NCBI RefSeq assembly: GCF_034314045.1
Contig: NZ_JAVIWL010000001.1
Span: 186,001 to 250,000 of the forward strand
Source: Glaciimonas sp. CA11.2
Lineage (GTDB): Bacteria; Pseudomonadota; Gammaproteobacteria; Burkholderiales; Burkholderiaceae_D
Direction: 5' to 3'
DNA: 64,000 nucleotides
A model generated the notes under the pieces. The model was not told where the DNA came from. It did no database searches and worked only from the letters and a program-made list of their open reading frames with translations. The number at the start of each line of letters is the position of its first letter. Positions within the stretch are counted from its first letter, which is position 1. A program made the translations under genes and the position numbers. Shown here piece after piece: positions 1 through 9,730 of this stretch.

Positions 1-336
1 AACGGGTATGCTTCCCTCGGCGACACCGCGCATGTAATCGGCACCATTCTGGCGAAGACTTACATCAGCGTCGGTGCCAACGCGATCGTCGCTGGCGTAA
101 ATGCTTCCTCTTGTGGTGGCGTATTTTCGGCAACTTCTTACGTCCAGGCTGGTGACACCGCCAAAATCGGCGGTACTGGTTGCCTGGGTACAGGAAACGG
201 CTTTGGGATTGGGACAAATGGCACAGCAGTGCACATTAATGTCACGTCACCGGTGCCGGAACCAGAAACGTACGGCATGATCTTAGCTGGCCTTGGTTTG
301 TTAGGCTTTATGGCGCGTCGTAAGAATCAAGCTTAA
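1..336 (+). CDS. PEP-CTERM sorting-domain protein, C-terminal part
   Basis: The frame is open from base 1 to a TAA at 334-336, so only the last 111 residues are in the window. The body is rich in Gly, Ala, Thr and Ser with short repeating strand-like stretches, suggesting a secreted beta-rich protein. The C-terminus has the full PEP-CTERM signal: a VPEPETYG motif, a hydrophobic helix (MILAGLGLLGFMA) and a basic RRK tail. In this family the signal directs the protein to exosortase processing and surface or exopolysaccharide-linked release. The exosortase is not in the window. The next gene is convergent. The function of the mature part is unknown. Confidence 0.85.
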   Translation, partial: NGYASLGDTAHVIGTILAKTYISVGANAIVAGVNASSCGGVFSATSYVQAGDTAKIGGTGCLGTGNGFGIGTNGTAVHINVTSPVPEPETYGMILAGLGLLGFMARRKNQA

Positions 337-516
337 GTATTTAACACGTGCGTCTGATATTGGGTCAGCGCACGCTCGAATTTGCATTTTCTTATTTTTT
401 TGATCCTGTTGAAGCAGATTCTCGTTGTGCAGACAGTACAGAGATGCATCTTCATCGTGACAAACTGCTTCAAATATTAGAAATCGAACAGGATGAAATC
501 TACAGGACACATGGCG

Positions 517-1071
517 TTATACAGTCCACTGTCCCGCCACGATTTTCTCTAGCCAAAATGCGCCAATAATCGTTTTAACATCGGTAATTTTCCCCTCGCG
601 AACCCACAGTAACACCTCATCTAGCGGTGCTTTAAATACATCCAGAAATTCGCCATCATCCAGACGACGTTCACCAGCGGTCAGACCGCGGGCAAGAAAA
701 ATTTCCAAATGTTCATCAGCGTAGGCAATCGCATTATGAATCGTGCAAACGTAATGCCACTCAGTTGCTGTATAACCAGTTTCCTCTTGTAGCTCGCGCT
801 TCGCACATTCCAGATGGTCTTCATTTGCATCAATTTTACCGGCCGGAAATTCAATAAATACGCGGTCCAACGGATACCGAAATTGCCGCTCCAGCAAAAC
901 AGTTCCATCCTCAAACAAAGGCAACACGACAACCGCACCGGGATGCTTTATGTACTCACGTATGGTTTTCTGTCCATCCGGCAATGCAACGACATCGCGT
1001 TGTACTTTAAGAAAACTGCCATCGTAAGCCAATGCGCTATCAATCCTGGTTTCTTTCAGGTGTTGGTCCAT
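517..1071 (-). CDS. NUDIX hydrolase, ADP-ribose/ADP-sugar pyrophosphatase type
   Basis: A 184-residue protein with an exact Nudix box (G-x5-E-x7-RE-L-x-EE-x-G-Y) near residues 80-102, where the two RE/EE glutamates bind the catalytic metals. The preceding strand (VVVLPLFEDGTVLLERQFRYP) and the FPAGKID segment are typical of ADP-ribose pyrophosphatases (NudF type), which hydrolyse ADP-ribose to AMP and ribose 5-phosphate. The frame is open further upstream to 1200, but the ATG at 1069-1071 has a GGAG seven bases before it and begins where family homology would start, so it is chosen. It follows the nuo operon on the same strand after about 340 bp. Substrate choice within the family is not certain. 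Confidence 0.85.
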   Translation of the reverse strand: MDQHLKETRIDSALAYDGSFLKVQRDVVALPDGQKTIREYIKHPGAVVVLPLFEDGTVLLERQFRYPLDRVFIEFPAGKIDANEDHLECAKRELQEETGYTATEWHYVCTIHNAIAYADEHLEIFLARGLTAGERRLDDGEFLDVFKAPLDEVLLWVREGKITDVKTIIGAFWLEKIVAGQWTV

Positions 1072-1295
1072 ATAAAGGCTCCGGTAGGAAAAGGGAAAAG
1101 AACGCTGATAGGAAATAAGGAGGATACGGTTGGCGCCCGACATTCGCTGCCATTCAATAACAGCATATTTACTCAACGCGAATGATTGCCATACTGACAC
1201 TTACCCTGAGAAGAAACTCCTCGATAGGCTTATCTAATTTGCAGTGTGATCGATTATGCGTTACTGGCGCGTCCCGTCATGGTCAATTGCACTTC

Positions 1296-1334
1296 GTCCT
1301 GCTGATTGATTTTAAATTGAAATCAGATCAGGAC
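1296..1334. other. Imperfect inverted repeat between the nuo block and the NUDIX gene
   Basis: The left arm GTCCTGCTGATT (1296-1307) pairs with AATCAG-AT-CAGGAC (1321-1334), giving a 12-bp stem with a 2-nt bulge and an AT-rich loop. It lies in the 340-bp gap between DUF2818 and the NUDIX start. There is no clear T-run, so a terminator role is only possible. The rest of this gap shows no gene. Confidence 0.35.
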
Positions 1335-1411
1335 CCAGACATGCCTTGCGGAACAAAATCAAGTCGACTTATGACCGCGACTTGACGTTACCGCCTAAAG
1401 TGATCAATTCG

Positions 1412-1720
1412 TCAGCTGCGTTTTTTACGCAGATATCGGTGTACATAACCCGGAAAAGCGAACACCAAAAACAAGCATCCCGTGACTGCAAAGAATTCCC
1501 AGTCCTGTGTGAACCGATTGCCAATGCGCGACTCAAGCAAATAAGCAATTCCACCAACAATGAAGTACCACACAAACAATTCAATCAATCGCGCCCAAGC
1601 AGGTTTGATAACACCTGGCTTGAGCGGAATAAGCGCCAACAAACGTTCGTTGACGAATGGAAGGTTGGCTGCCAACAACGCCAAGAAAATGACTATCCAG
1701 CTGGATGAAGATACGTTCAC
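1412..1720 (-). CDS. DUF2818 family membrane protein
   Basis: A 102-residue, strongly hydrophobic protein starting with GTG four bases after the nuoN stop codon. It has about three predicted membrane segments (residues 6-24, 43-62 and 74-92) and a basic C-terminus (RYLRKKRS). A DUF2818 gene directly after nuoN is a common arrangement in betaproteobacteria, so the protein may be tied to complex I assembly or membrane context, but no function is established. The short gap to nuoN makes co-transcription very likely. Confidence 0.8.
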   Translation of the reverse strand: MNVSSSSWIVIFLALLAANLPFVNERLLALIPLKPGVIKPAWARLIELFVWYFIVGGIAYLLESRIGNRFTQDWEFFAVTGCLFLVFAFPGYVHRYLRKKRS

Positions 1721-1724
1721 GCTA

Positions 1725-3236
1725 TTACGACGTCAGGCGGCCAACAAAACTGGCCAGAGAGCGAACGATTGCAGCTTGACTGATATCCATCAAAAATCCG
1801 GGCCAAATTCCGAGTACTAATACTGCAAGGCCATTCAGACTCAACAACACACGCACGTCTCCGTGAGCTTCGATTTTAGACGTATCCTGCGCATCATCGA
1901 AATACATCACTTTGATCACACGCAAATAATAATAAGCACCGATCAATGAGAACAACACAGCCACGATTGACAGCCAGACTTGGCCAGTACCAAGTACCGC
2001 ACGCAAGATCGATAATTTACCGAAGAAACCTAACAAAGGTGGAACGCCTGCGAGGGACAACATCAACAACAGCATGATCGCAGCAAACCACGGACTCCGT
2101 TGATTAAGACCCTTGAAGTCATCGATATTTTCAGCTTCAAATCCAGAGCGTGCCATCAACATGATGACGCCAAAAGTGCCGAGCGTAGTCAGTACGTAGG
2201 TGATTGCGTAAAACAATGCAGCGCTGTAAGCACTGGTAGCAGAATACATATTGCCGTCAACCACACCCGACAATAAGCCGAGTAACAAAAAGCCCATGTG
2301 CGAAATCGTTGAGTACGCCAGCATCCGCTTAATATTGGTTTGCGCAATTGCGGTAATGTTACCAATCGCCATCGACAATATCGCAAGGACCATCAGCATT
2401 TGTTGCCAGTCAACCGCCAACAATAACAAACCTTCTACCAGCAAACGGAAACAAATGGCAAATGCGGCCAATTTTGGTGCGCCACCTAACAGTAGCGTCA
2501 CAGCAGTCGGTGCACCTTGGTAGACATCCGGAACCCACATATGGAATGGCACAGCACCCAGCTTAAATGCAAGGCCAGCGACCAGAAACACCACGCCGAA
2601 CACCAATGTGTTGTGTTGGGTTTCAGTACCGCCACCAGCGATGGCACGAGTAACTTCAATCAGATCCAGTGAACCGGTCGCGCCATACAACATCGACATA
2701 CCGTACAAAAGAAATCCCGAGGCCATCGCGCCAAGTACAAAGTATTTCATCGCTGCCTCAGTCGCACTGGCATTATCACGGCGTAATGCCACCAACGCAT
2801 ACAAAGACAACGACATCAGTTCTAAACCGAGGTAAATAATCAGGAAATTATTCCCTGATATCATGACCATCTGCCCCAATAAAGCGAATAACGCTAATGG
2901 ATAAAATTCGCCACCAAGATGATTATTGACCATCTCGCGGTCGCCGATGTATTGGCGCGAATAGACTAGCGTAACGAACACGGCGATATAAGAACAAAGC
3001 TTCAGTAGATGCGCTAAAGGATCACTCACAAACATATTGTGAAAGGTATAAGCCGTCGCACCCCCATTGAAATCAACCAGTGTCAGTCCAAAGCAGACCA
3101 CTAACACCAGCAAGGTCAAATAATAAGTGATGTGACGTTTGGCATCCGAGATAAACATATCAATCAGCAAGATTGCGGAGGTCGCAATCAGCAGAAATAT
3201 TTCTGGATAAACAGGGATCAGATTTATATTATTCAT
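1725..3236 (-). CDS. nuoN: NADH-quinone oxidoreductase subunit N
   Basis: A 503-residue antiporter-like membrane subunit of respiratory complex I, one of three (L, M, N) thought to carry proton pumping. The translation has about 14 membrane helices. It keeps the key glutamate in [12 protein letters not shown] and the key lysine in [14 protein letters not shown], the charged pair expected in antiporter-like subunits. The following segment ([10 protein letters not shown]) is the signature of the Proton_antipo_M domain. It is the last nuo gene, after nuoM with a gap of about 80 bp, and the length is normal for NuoN. Confidence 0.97.
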   Translation of the reverse strand: MNNINLIPVYPEIFLLIATSAILLIDMFISDAKRHITYYLTLLVLVVCFGLTLVDFNGGATAYTFHNMFVSDPLAHLLKLCSYIAVFVTLVYSRQYIGDREMVNNHLGGEFYPLALFALLGQMVMISGNNFLIIYLGLELMSLSLYALVALRRDNASATEAAMKYFVLGAMASGFLLYGMSMLYGATGSLDLIEVTRAIAGGGTETQHNTLVFGVVFLVAGLAFKLGAVPFHMWVPDVYQGAPTAVTLLLGGAPKLAAFAICFRLLVEGLLLLAVDWQQMLMVLAILSMAIGNITAIAQTNIKRMLAYSTISHMGFLLLGLLSGVVDGNMYSATSAYSAALFYAITYVLTTLGTFGVIMLMARSGFEAENIDDFKGLNQRSPWFAAIMLLLMLSLAGVPPLLGFFGKLSILRAVLGTGQVWLSIVAVLFSLIGAYYYLRVIKVMYFDDAQDTSKIEAHGDVRVLLSLNGLAVLVLGIWPGFLMDISQAAIVRSLASFVGRLTS

Positions 3237-3315
3237 TTATTTGCCGCTTATTTTTTTCACTGTTACTAATCGCGCACGAATCGCGTTTTTATTTCTGCTT
3301 AAGGACATGATGTCA

Positions 3316-4806
3316 TCAGTTCAGTTTGGTCATGGCAACATGCTTTAACAGGTCAGCCACCGAGACTTGCATCGCATCAGCAAACGGCGCTGGATATAAC
3401 CCCATCGCAATAACAGCAATCGCCAATAACCCGAGCATAAAGAACTCACGTTTATTAAGGTCGCTCATTTCATTGACGTGTGGATTGGTAATAACACCAA
3501 ATACCACACGCTTGACCAACCACAACGAATACGCAGCACCTAGAATTAATGCAGTTGCCGCCAGAAGACCAATCCAGAAATTGGCCTTTACAGCACCCAG
3601 GATCACCATAAATTCACCAACAAAACCGGAAGTGCCTGGCAAGCCACTATTGGCTAGTGAGAACAAGACAAATAATGCGGCAAAACGCGGCATCATGTTG
3701 ACCAAGCCGCCGTACTGAGAAATCTCACGCGTATGCAAACGGTCATACATCACACCGATACAAAGGAACATTGCACCAGAGACGAAACCATGGGAAATCA
3801 TCTGTACGATACCGCCCTGCACTGCCATATCATTAAACAAGAAGAAACCAAGAGTGACGAAACCCATGTGGGCGATAGACGAATATGCCACTAACTTCTT
3901 CATATCATTTTGAACCAATGCCACTAATCCGATGTAGATCACAGCAATTAGCGACAGCGTGATCATAAAGCCAGAAAGATAGTGACTTGCATCGGGTGCG
4001 ATTGGTAGCGAGAAACGCAGGAAGCCGTAACCGCCCAGCTTCAGCATGATGGCGGCCAACACGACAGAACCACCGGTAGGCGCTTCGACGTGTGCATCTG
4101 GCAACCACGTGTGCACTGGCCACATCGGTACTTTAACTGCAAACGCCATCAGGAAAGCCAGGAAAATATAGATCTGCGCGGACATCGATAACGGCACTTG
4201 ATGCCACGTCAAAATATCGAAACTGCCACCGGAGACGAAGTATAAATAAAGCAAAGCGATCAGCATCAACAGCGATCCGAAGAACGTGTACAGGAAGAAC
4301 TTGATCGCCGCATAAACGCGATTAGCACCGCCCCATATACCGATGATAATGAACATCGGCACTAACGTTGCTTCAAAGAATACGTAGAACAACATACCGT
4401 CAAGCGCACAAAATACGCCGATCATGACACCCGACAATATGAGAAACGCTCCCATATATTGTGCGACCCGCTTTTGAATCACTTCCCAGGCAGAAATAAT
4501 CACCATTACGTTAATGAAGGCAGTCAAAGGTATAAACCACAGCGACAGGCCATCAATTCCGACAAAGTAGTTAATGTTGAACCGTGTAATCCAGGCAGCT
4601 TTCTCGACAAACTGCATGCCGTGGAAGCTGTTATCGAAATGTGTTATCAATGGCACCGTGACGGCCAAACTGACCAGCGCGCCGAATAGCGATAGCCATC
4701 GAACCATTTGCGGATTATCGTCGCGACCAATTGCCAGGACGAGCACACCAAACGCGATCGGGCACCAGATCGCGAGGCTAAGAAGAGGGAAAGTTGACTG
4801 AATCAT
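3316..4806 (-). CDS. nuoM: NADH-quinone oxidoreductase subunit M
   Basis: A 496-residue complex I membrane subunit of the antiporter family. Visible signatures are FFEATLVPMFIIIGIWGG with the conserved glutamate, and VKVPMWPVHTWLPDAHVEAP with the conserved lysine and the HTWLPDAH loop. The length and helix pattern fit a 14-helix NuoM. It sits 27 bp after nuoL and upstream of nuoN on the same strand, the standard nuo order, so it is almost certainly in the same transcript. Confidence 0.97.
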   Translation of the reverse strand: MIQSTFPLLSLAIWCPIAFGVLVLAIGRDDNPQMVRWLSLFGALVSLAVTVPLITHFDNSFHGMQFVEKAAWITRFNINYFVGIDGLSLWFIPLTAFINVMVIISAWEVIQKRVAQYMGAFLILSGVMIGVFCALDGMLFYVFFEATLVPMFIIIGIWGGANRVYAAIKFFLYTFFGSLLMLIALLYLYFVSGGSFDILTWHQVPLSMSAQIYIFLAFLMAFAVKVPMWPVHTWLPDAHVEAPTGGSVVLAAIMLKLGGYGFLRFSLPIAPDASHYLSGFMITLSLIAVIYIGLVALVQNDMKKLVAYSSIAHMGFVTLGFFLFNDMAVQGGIVQMISHGFVSGAMFLCIGVMYDRLHTREISQYGGLVNMMPRFAALFVLFSLANSGLPGTSGFVGEFMVILGAVKANFWIGLLAATALILGAAYSLWLVKRVVFGVITNPHVNEMSDLNKREFFMLGLLAIAVIAMGLYPAPFADAMQVSVADLLKHVAMTKLN

Positions 4807-4833
4807 GGTTATTATTTACTTTACTTCGCCAAC

Positions 4834-6897
4834 TTATTTGGCAAACGGAGAAGGCATGAACCAAACCAGGAAGCCCAGCACACCAATAATCATCACAAAC
4901 GCATAGTGATAGATGTAACCGGACTGCCAAAGGCGGGTAATTTTCGAGAACCAGTTGACGGCCTTGGCGCTACCATTCACAACCAAGCCATCAATCAGGC
5001 TGCGGTCGCCAACGTTCCACAAACCACGGCCAATTAAACGTGCACCGCCAGCAAAGACAACATCGTTGAATTTATCCAGGTAGTACTTATTGTCCAATAA
5101 CACGAAAATCGGATGCAGCTTCTGCTTGATCATCGCAGGCACACGCGGATTGATCATATAAAAATAGTAGGCGACCAACACGCCAGCAATCGCCAACCAT
5201 AGAGGTGCTGAAGTCACGCTATGCACGACCGTGCTAACAGGGCCGTGGAAATCGTTACGTAGCTCTTCCATCGCGTGATGCGCCTGATCGACTACGATTA
5301 CGCCTTTGAAGAAGTTGCCGTACAACATAGGTTCGATCGTGAAGAAACCGATAACCGCCGAAGGAATCGCCAGCAAAATCAGCGGGACCGTCACTACCCA
5401 TGGAGACTCATGTGGTTTTTGCCCCGGTGCCAGGCCGTGATGCGCATGATCGTCCGCCACTTCTGCGTTTTTTTCATCGTGATGATCAACGTGATGATCG
5501 TCATGATGGTGGGCCTTACCGAAACGCTCTTCACCATGGAACACCATGAAATACATACGGAAAGAATAGAATGCGGTCACAAAGACACTCGCCAGCACTG
5601 CGAATTTCGCGAAACCGGCGCCATATAAATGCGTTGCTTCTACAGCTTCGATAATGCTGTCTTTCGAGTAGAAACCTGAGAAAAATGGCGTTCCAATCAA
5701 TGCCAGCGAGCCGATCAACGACGTGATCCAGGTAATTGGCATGTATTTGCGCAAGCCACCCATGTTGCGCATATCCTGATCATGATGTAATCCAATAATC
5801 ACGGAACCTGCCCCCAGGAATAATAGGGCTTTGAAGAATGCGTGTGTCATCAAGTGAAAAACTGCAACAGAGTAGGCAGATGCGCCTAATGCGACCGTCA
5901 TGTAACCCAACTGCGAAAGCGTTGAATAGGCTACCACGCGCTTGATATCGGTTTGGATCATCCCAAGGAAACCCATAAACAACGCAGTGATCGAGCCGAT
6001 GATCAGAATGAACGACAATGCCGTGTCTGACAACTCAAACAACGGTGACATACGTGTCACCATAAAAATACCCGCTGTCACCATCGTCGCCGCATGAATC
6101 AATGCAGAGATTGGCGTCGGACCTTCCATCGAATCTGGCAGCCAGACGTGTAGTGGGAACTGCGCAGACTTACCCATTGCACCAATAAATAAACAGATAC
6201 AGGCGACAGTCAGTAACATCCAGTTGCTGCCCGGCAGTGTCAGTTGTGCCAAGGCGCCTTTTTGCGCGAATACTTCGGTGTAGTTCATCGAACCCGAATA
6301 CGCCAGCAACAAGCCAATACCAAGAATAAAACCAAAGTCACCAACGCGATTGACCAAAAATGCCTTCATATTCGCCACGATAGCGGTCGGCTTGGTGTAC
6401 CAGAAACCAATCAGCAGATACGACACCAGTCCCACAGCTTCCCATCCAAAAAACAACTGAAGGAAGTTGTTGCTCATGACTAGCATCAGCATCGAGAAAG
6501 TGAATAGCGAAATATAAGAGAAGAAGCGGTTGTAGCCCGCATCATCCTTCATGTATCCGACGGTATAAATATGCACCATTAACGACACAAAAGTCACAAC
6601 GCACATCATCATTGCCGTCAGACTATCGATCAAAAATCCGACTTCCAGCTTGACGCCGCCAACGGTCATCCATGTGTAGAGTGTGCCATTGAATGAGGCA
6701 CCATCTATCACTGCAAATAATGTCTGGATTGAAATAATGAACGCGATCAGTACGCCCAGAATCGTCACTGTGTGCGAAGTCTTGCGTCCGATTACATTGC
6801 CAAAAAATCGCGTTCCGAACAAGCCTGCGATTGCTGCACCTACAAGAGGTGCCAACGGTACAGCCAGAAGTAATTGTGGGTTAAGTTGCCCCGCCAT
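4834..6897 (-). CDS. nuoL: NADH-quinone oxidoreductase subunit L
   Basis: The largest membrane subunit of complex I, 687 residues from the ATG at 6895-6897. An AAGG lies six bases upstream, and the longer reading frame to 6951 adds a charged leader unlike the family. It has the FFGWEAVGLVSYLLIGFWY glutamate helix, the KSAQFPLHVWLPDSMEGPTP motif with the conserved lysine, and a long C-terminal part expected to include the lateral helix. Residues about 459-492 form a histidine/aspartate-rich loop (HHHDDHHVDHHDE...), an insertion between membrane helices. It proposes metal or proton binding but could be only a spacer. Confidence 0.96.
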   Translation of the reverse strand: MAGQLNPQLLLAVPLAPLVGAAIAGLFGTRFFGNVIGRKTSHTVTILGVLIAFIISIQTLFAVIDGASFNGTLYTWMTVGGVKLEVGFLIDSLTAMMMCVVTFVSLMVHIYTVGYMKDDAGYNRFFSYISLFTFSMLMLVMSNNFLQLFFGWEAVGLVSYLLIGFWYTKPTAIVANMKAFLVNRVGDFGFILGIGLLLAYSGSMNYTEVFAQKGALAQLTLPGSNWMLLTVACICLFIGAMGKSAQFPLHVWLPDSMEGPTPISALIHAATMVTAGIFMVTRMSPLFELSDTALSFILIIGSITALFMGFLGMIQTDIKRVVAYSTLSQLGYMTVALGASAYSVAVFHLMTHAFFKALLFLGAGSVIIGLHHDQDMRNMGGLRKYMPITWITSLIGSLALIGTPFFSGFYSKDSIIEAVEATHLYGAGFAKFAVLASVFVTAFYSFRMYFMVFHGEERFGKAHHHDDHHVDHHDEKNAEVADDHAHHGLAPGQKPHESPWVVTVPLILLAIPSAVIGFFTIEPMLYGNFFKGVIVVDQAHHAMEELRNDFHGPVSTVVHSVTSAPLWLAIAGVLVAYYFYMINPRVPAMIKQKLHPIFVLLDNKYYLDKFNDVVFAGGARLIGRGLWNVGDRSLIDGLVVNGSAKAVNWFSKITRLWQSGYIYHYAFVMIIGVLGFLVWFMPSPFAK

Positions 6898-7124
6898 GAT
6901 GAACCTTATCTTTATTCGTTGTTCGCTTTGGTCGCGATATGCACGCCGCACAATCCGCCGTACTGTGCGCTGTTACTTGTTTTACTTATGAACGGCCACT
7001 TTTGCCTGAACGACGACTCCAGAACTTTACCCTCCGAACGCTTATTTCAGAACATCTTCTGTTCAAAACCAATTGCTCCATGCCACGGGTTAACATTCTT
7101 ATTCAAGCCGTTCCGGCCAATACG

Positions 7125-7433
7125 TCAACCCTTCAAACTATCGAGATCTTCTACGTTGATGGTGTCAAGATTACGGAATAACACAACCAGAATTGCCAAA
7201 CCAATCGCCGCTTCTGCTGCCGCCACGGTCATGATGAAGAAAACGAAAATTTGTCCAGCTGCATCGCCCAGATAATACGAAAAGGCGATGAAGTTAATAT
7301 TCACCGACAACAACATTAATTCAATTGCCATCAGCAAGACAATAATGTTTTTTCGGTTCAAAAAAATACCCACGATCGCGATAGCAAAAAGAATCGCGCC
7401 GAGGATCAAATAATGTGACAGTGATAAAGTCAT
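7125..7433 (-). CDS. nuoK: NADH-quinone oxidoreductase subunit K
   Basis: A 102-residue complex I subunit with three membrane helices. The conserved glutamate of the proton path is visible in [16 protein letters not shown]. The length matches the family (about 100 residues), and the start ATG at 7431-7433 lies 12 bp after the nuoJ stop. A gap of about 230 bp separates nuoK from the nuoL start, longer than usual for this operon. No further gene is seen in it. Confidence 0.97.
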   Translation of the reverse strand: MTLSLSHYLILGAILFAIAIVGIFLNRKNIIVLLMAIELMLLSVNINFIAFSYYLGDAAGQIFVFFIMTVAAAEAAIGLAILVVLFRNLDTINVEDLDSLKG

Positions 7434-7445
7434 GCTGCGTTCCTC

Positions 7446-8075
7446 TTATTTTTTCTCTGGCGACGGTGGCGCATCGAATGGCCGCTGCTCGGACTTCATC
7501 TTGACCAGACGAATCCGATCACCACTGCGCGCTTTGACCGCCTCATGCGGAGCCATGCTTTTGGTGTCTTTACGACGGCGCAATGTTAATGCAACCGCAG
7601 CCACAATTGCCACCAATAAGACTACCGCTGCAATTTCAAACGCATAAACATATTGGGTATAAATCAGTAAGCCGAGCGCTTTAGTATTGCCTATGTTGGC
7701 GGAAATGGCGGGCACTTCACTTTCCGGTGCCCAGAACCCGCGCAGTAACACCGCGGCCATTTCCAGGACAATAATCACACCCACCGTTGCTGCTAGTGGA
7801 AAGTAACCCCAAAATCCCTCTCGTAATTTATCAAGATTAATATCCAGCATCATTACGACAAACAAGAACAGCACCATTACCGCGCCGACGTACACCAGGA
7901 CCAGCACAATCGCCAGAAACTCGGCCTTGAGCAACATCCAGATACCAGCTGCGGAGAAGAACGCCAACACCAGAAATAAAGCTGAATGCACTGGATTGCG
8001 CGCTGTGATAACACGTAAAGCGGCCATCACCAACACCACTGAAAACGCGTAGAACAAGAATGTCTTAAATTCCAT
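7446..8075 (-). CDS. nuoJ: NADH-quinone oxidoreductase subunit J
   Basis: A 209-residue subunit with five predicted membrane helices, including the glycine-rich third helix (VLVLVYVGAVMVLFLFVVMMLD) typical of NuoJ/ND6 and important for coupling. After the last helix there is a hydrophilic, basic and proline-rich tail of about 45 residues. It lies between nuoI and nuoK in normal operon order. Confidence 0.96.
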   Translation of the reverse strand: MEFKTFLFYAFSVVLVMAALRVITARNPVHSALFLVLAFFSAAGIWMLLKAEFLAIVLVLVYVGAVMVLFLFVVMMLDINLDKLREGFWGYFPLAATVGVIIVLEMAAVLLRGFWAPESEVPAISANIGNTKALGLLIYTQYVYAFEIAAVVLLVAIVAAVALTLRRRKDTKSMAPHEAVKARSGDRIRLVKMKSEQRPFDAPPSPEKK

Positions 8076-8156
8076 AATCGACCAAAAAAGTCAGCTAAAT
8101 AAGCTTTAAATTCAGGCTTGAGGATAAATCGTCCTCAAAACCGGGAGCAATACCAA

Positions 8157-8645
8157 TTAACGGTATGCAGCATCCGCAGCACGGGCAGCGGCGATCTCGG
8201 GTTCATAACGATCACCAACTGCGAGTAACATTTCTTTGGTGTAGTACAGATCACCGCGTTTTTCGCCGTGATATTCGAGAATATGTGTTTCAACGATAGA
8301 GTCGACTGGGCAAGACTCTTCGCAGAAACCACAAAAAATACATTTGGTCAGATCGATATCGTAACGCGTAGTACGGCGCGATCCATCATCACGTTGCTCT
8401 GACTCAATCGTAATCGCCATCGCAGGGCACACTGCTTCGCACAATTTGCACGCGATACAACGCTCTTCGCCATTGGGGTAACGACGTAACGCATGCAGAC
8501 CACGAAATCGGGGTGACTGCGGTGTCTTCTCTTCAGGGAATAACACTGTAATTTTGCGCGCGAACAGATAACGGCCGGTTAGCCGTAATCCCTTGAGCAG
8601 CTCCAATAGCATCAAGCTACCGAAAAAATCCTTGATCGCTTCCAT
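8157..8645 (-). CDS. nuoI: NADH-quinone oxidoreductase subunit I
   Basis: A 162-residue ferredoxin-like subunit carrying two [4Fe-4S] clusters (N6a and N6b), which pass electrons to NuoB. Two complete motifs are visible: [12 protein letters not shown] and [12 protein letters not shown], each C-x2-C-x2-C-x3-CP. The N-terminal amphipathic stretch (residues 1-30) fits the membrane-facing anchor of the family. It lies 17 bp after nuoH. Confidence 0.97.
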   Translation of the reverse strand: MEAIKDFFGSLMLLELLKGLRLTGRYLFARKITVLFPEEKTPQSPRFRGLHALRRYPNGEERCIACKLCEAVCPAMAITIESEQRDDGSRRTTRYDIDLTKCIFCGFCEESCPVDSIVETHILEYHGEKRGDLYYTKEMLLAVGDRYEPEIAAARAADAAYR

Positions 8646-8662
8646 TTGCTATAAACCTTCCA

Positions 8663-9730
8663 TTACTTCCAGATATTCCACGGACTTTGAATCCAGGCTG
8701 CGACTATCACCAGATAAGCGAGCGTCAAAGGGATAAATACTTTCCAGCCGAGGCGCATGATCTGGTCATAACGATAGCGCGGGAAAGACGCACGGACCCA
8801 AATAAACATCGACACAACCAGGAACGTTTTCGCACCGAGCCAAATCCATCCAGGGATGAAATCCAGAAACTGCACCGGAGATGCCCAACCACCCAGGAAT
8901 AACAATGTTGTGAGAATCGATATCAAGATCATGTTGGCGTATTCCGCCAGGAAAAACATCGCGAACGACATTCCCGAGTACTCAATCATGTGACCGGCAA
9001 CGATTTCTGACTCACCTTCAACCACGTCGAACGGATGACGGTTTGTTTCGGCAATTCCAGAAATAAAATAAATCACGAATACAGGCAACAAAGACAACCA
9101 GTTCCACGACAGGAAGCCAATACCTTTATCGTAGAAATAACCTTTGCTTTGTCCCATAACGATATCTGTCAGATTTAAGCTGCCGGACACCATCAACACG
9201 ATCACCAGCGCAAAACCCATTGCAATCTCATACGACACCATCTGTGCCGAAGCACGCATCGCGCCGAGGAAAGCGTATTTAGAGTTTGACGCCCAGCCCG
9301 CAATAATCACACCGTAGACTTCCATCGATGTAATCGCCATCACGAATAGCAAACCGGCATTGACGTTAGCCAGCACTGTTTCGGGACCAAATGGAATCAC
9401 AGCCCACGCTGCCAACGCTGGCATGATGGTCATGATCGGCGCAATAAAAAAGAGGTATTTGTTTGCACGCGATGGCAAGGTTACTTCTTTAAGCAGCAAC
9501 TTCAGCGCATCGGCAATCGGTTGTAACAAACCGAAAGGACCAACGCGATTTGGGCCGAGGCGAATATGCATCCAGCCGATCAGTTTGCGTTCCCAATAGG
9601 TCAAATAAGCCACGCATAACAATAGTGGCACAACGATGACAACGATCTTGACGATGCTCCAGATAAGTGGCCAGACCATACCTAAATTGTCGGTACCTGC
9701 CGCATTGATGGCCGCGATAAAATGATCCAT
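8663..9730 (-). CDS. nuoH: NADH-quinone oxidoreductase subunit H
   Basis: A 355-residue, eight-helix subunit that forms much of the quinone chamber of complex I. It has the [20 protein letters not shown] loop and the acidic quinone-loop motif [17 protein letters not shown]. The start is the ATG at 9728-9730, overlapping the nuoG TGA. A GTG one codon upstream (9731-9733) is an equally possible start. A GGAG eight bases upstream of the ATG serves either. The overlap points to translational coupling with nuoG. Confidence 0.96.
   Translation of the reverse strand: MDHFIAAINAAGTDNLGMVWPLIWSIVKIVVIVVPLLLCVAYLTYWERKLIGWMHIRLGPNRVGPFGLLQPIADALKLLLKEVTLPSRANKYLFFIAPIMTIMPALAAWAVIPFGPETVLANVNAGLLFVMAITSMEVYGVIIAGWASNSKYAFLGAMRASAQMVSYEIAMGFALVIVLMVSGSLNLTDIVMGQSKGYFYDKGIGFLSWNWLSLLPVFVIYFISGIAETNRHPFDVVEGESEIVAGHMIEYSGMSFAMFFLAEYANMILISILTTLLFLGGWASPVQFLDFIPGWIWLGAKTFLVVSMFIWVRASFPRYRYDQIMRLGWKVFIPLTLAYLVIVAAWIQSPWNIWK

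Noticed and set aside
347..374. CGTGCG/CGCACG inverted repeat after the PEP-CTERM gene as terminator
   Set aside because: The stem is only 6 bp with a 16-nt loop and the T-rich tract is too far downstream.
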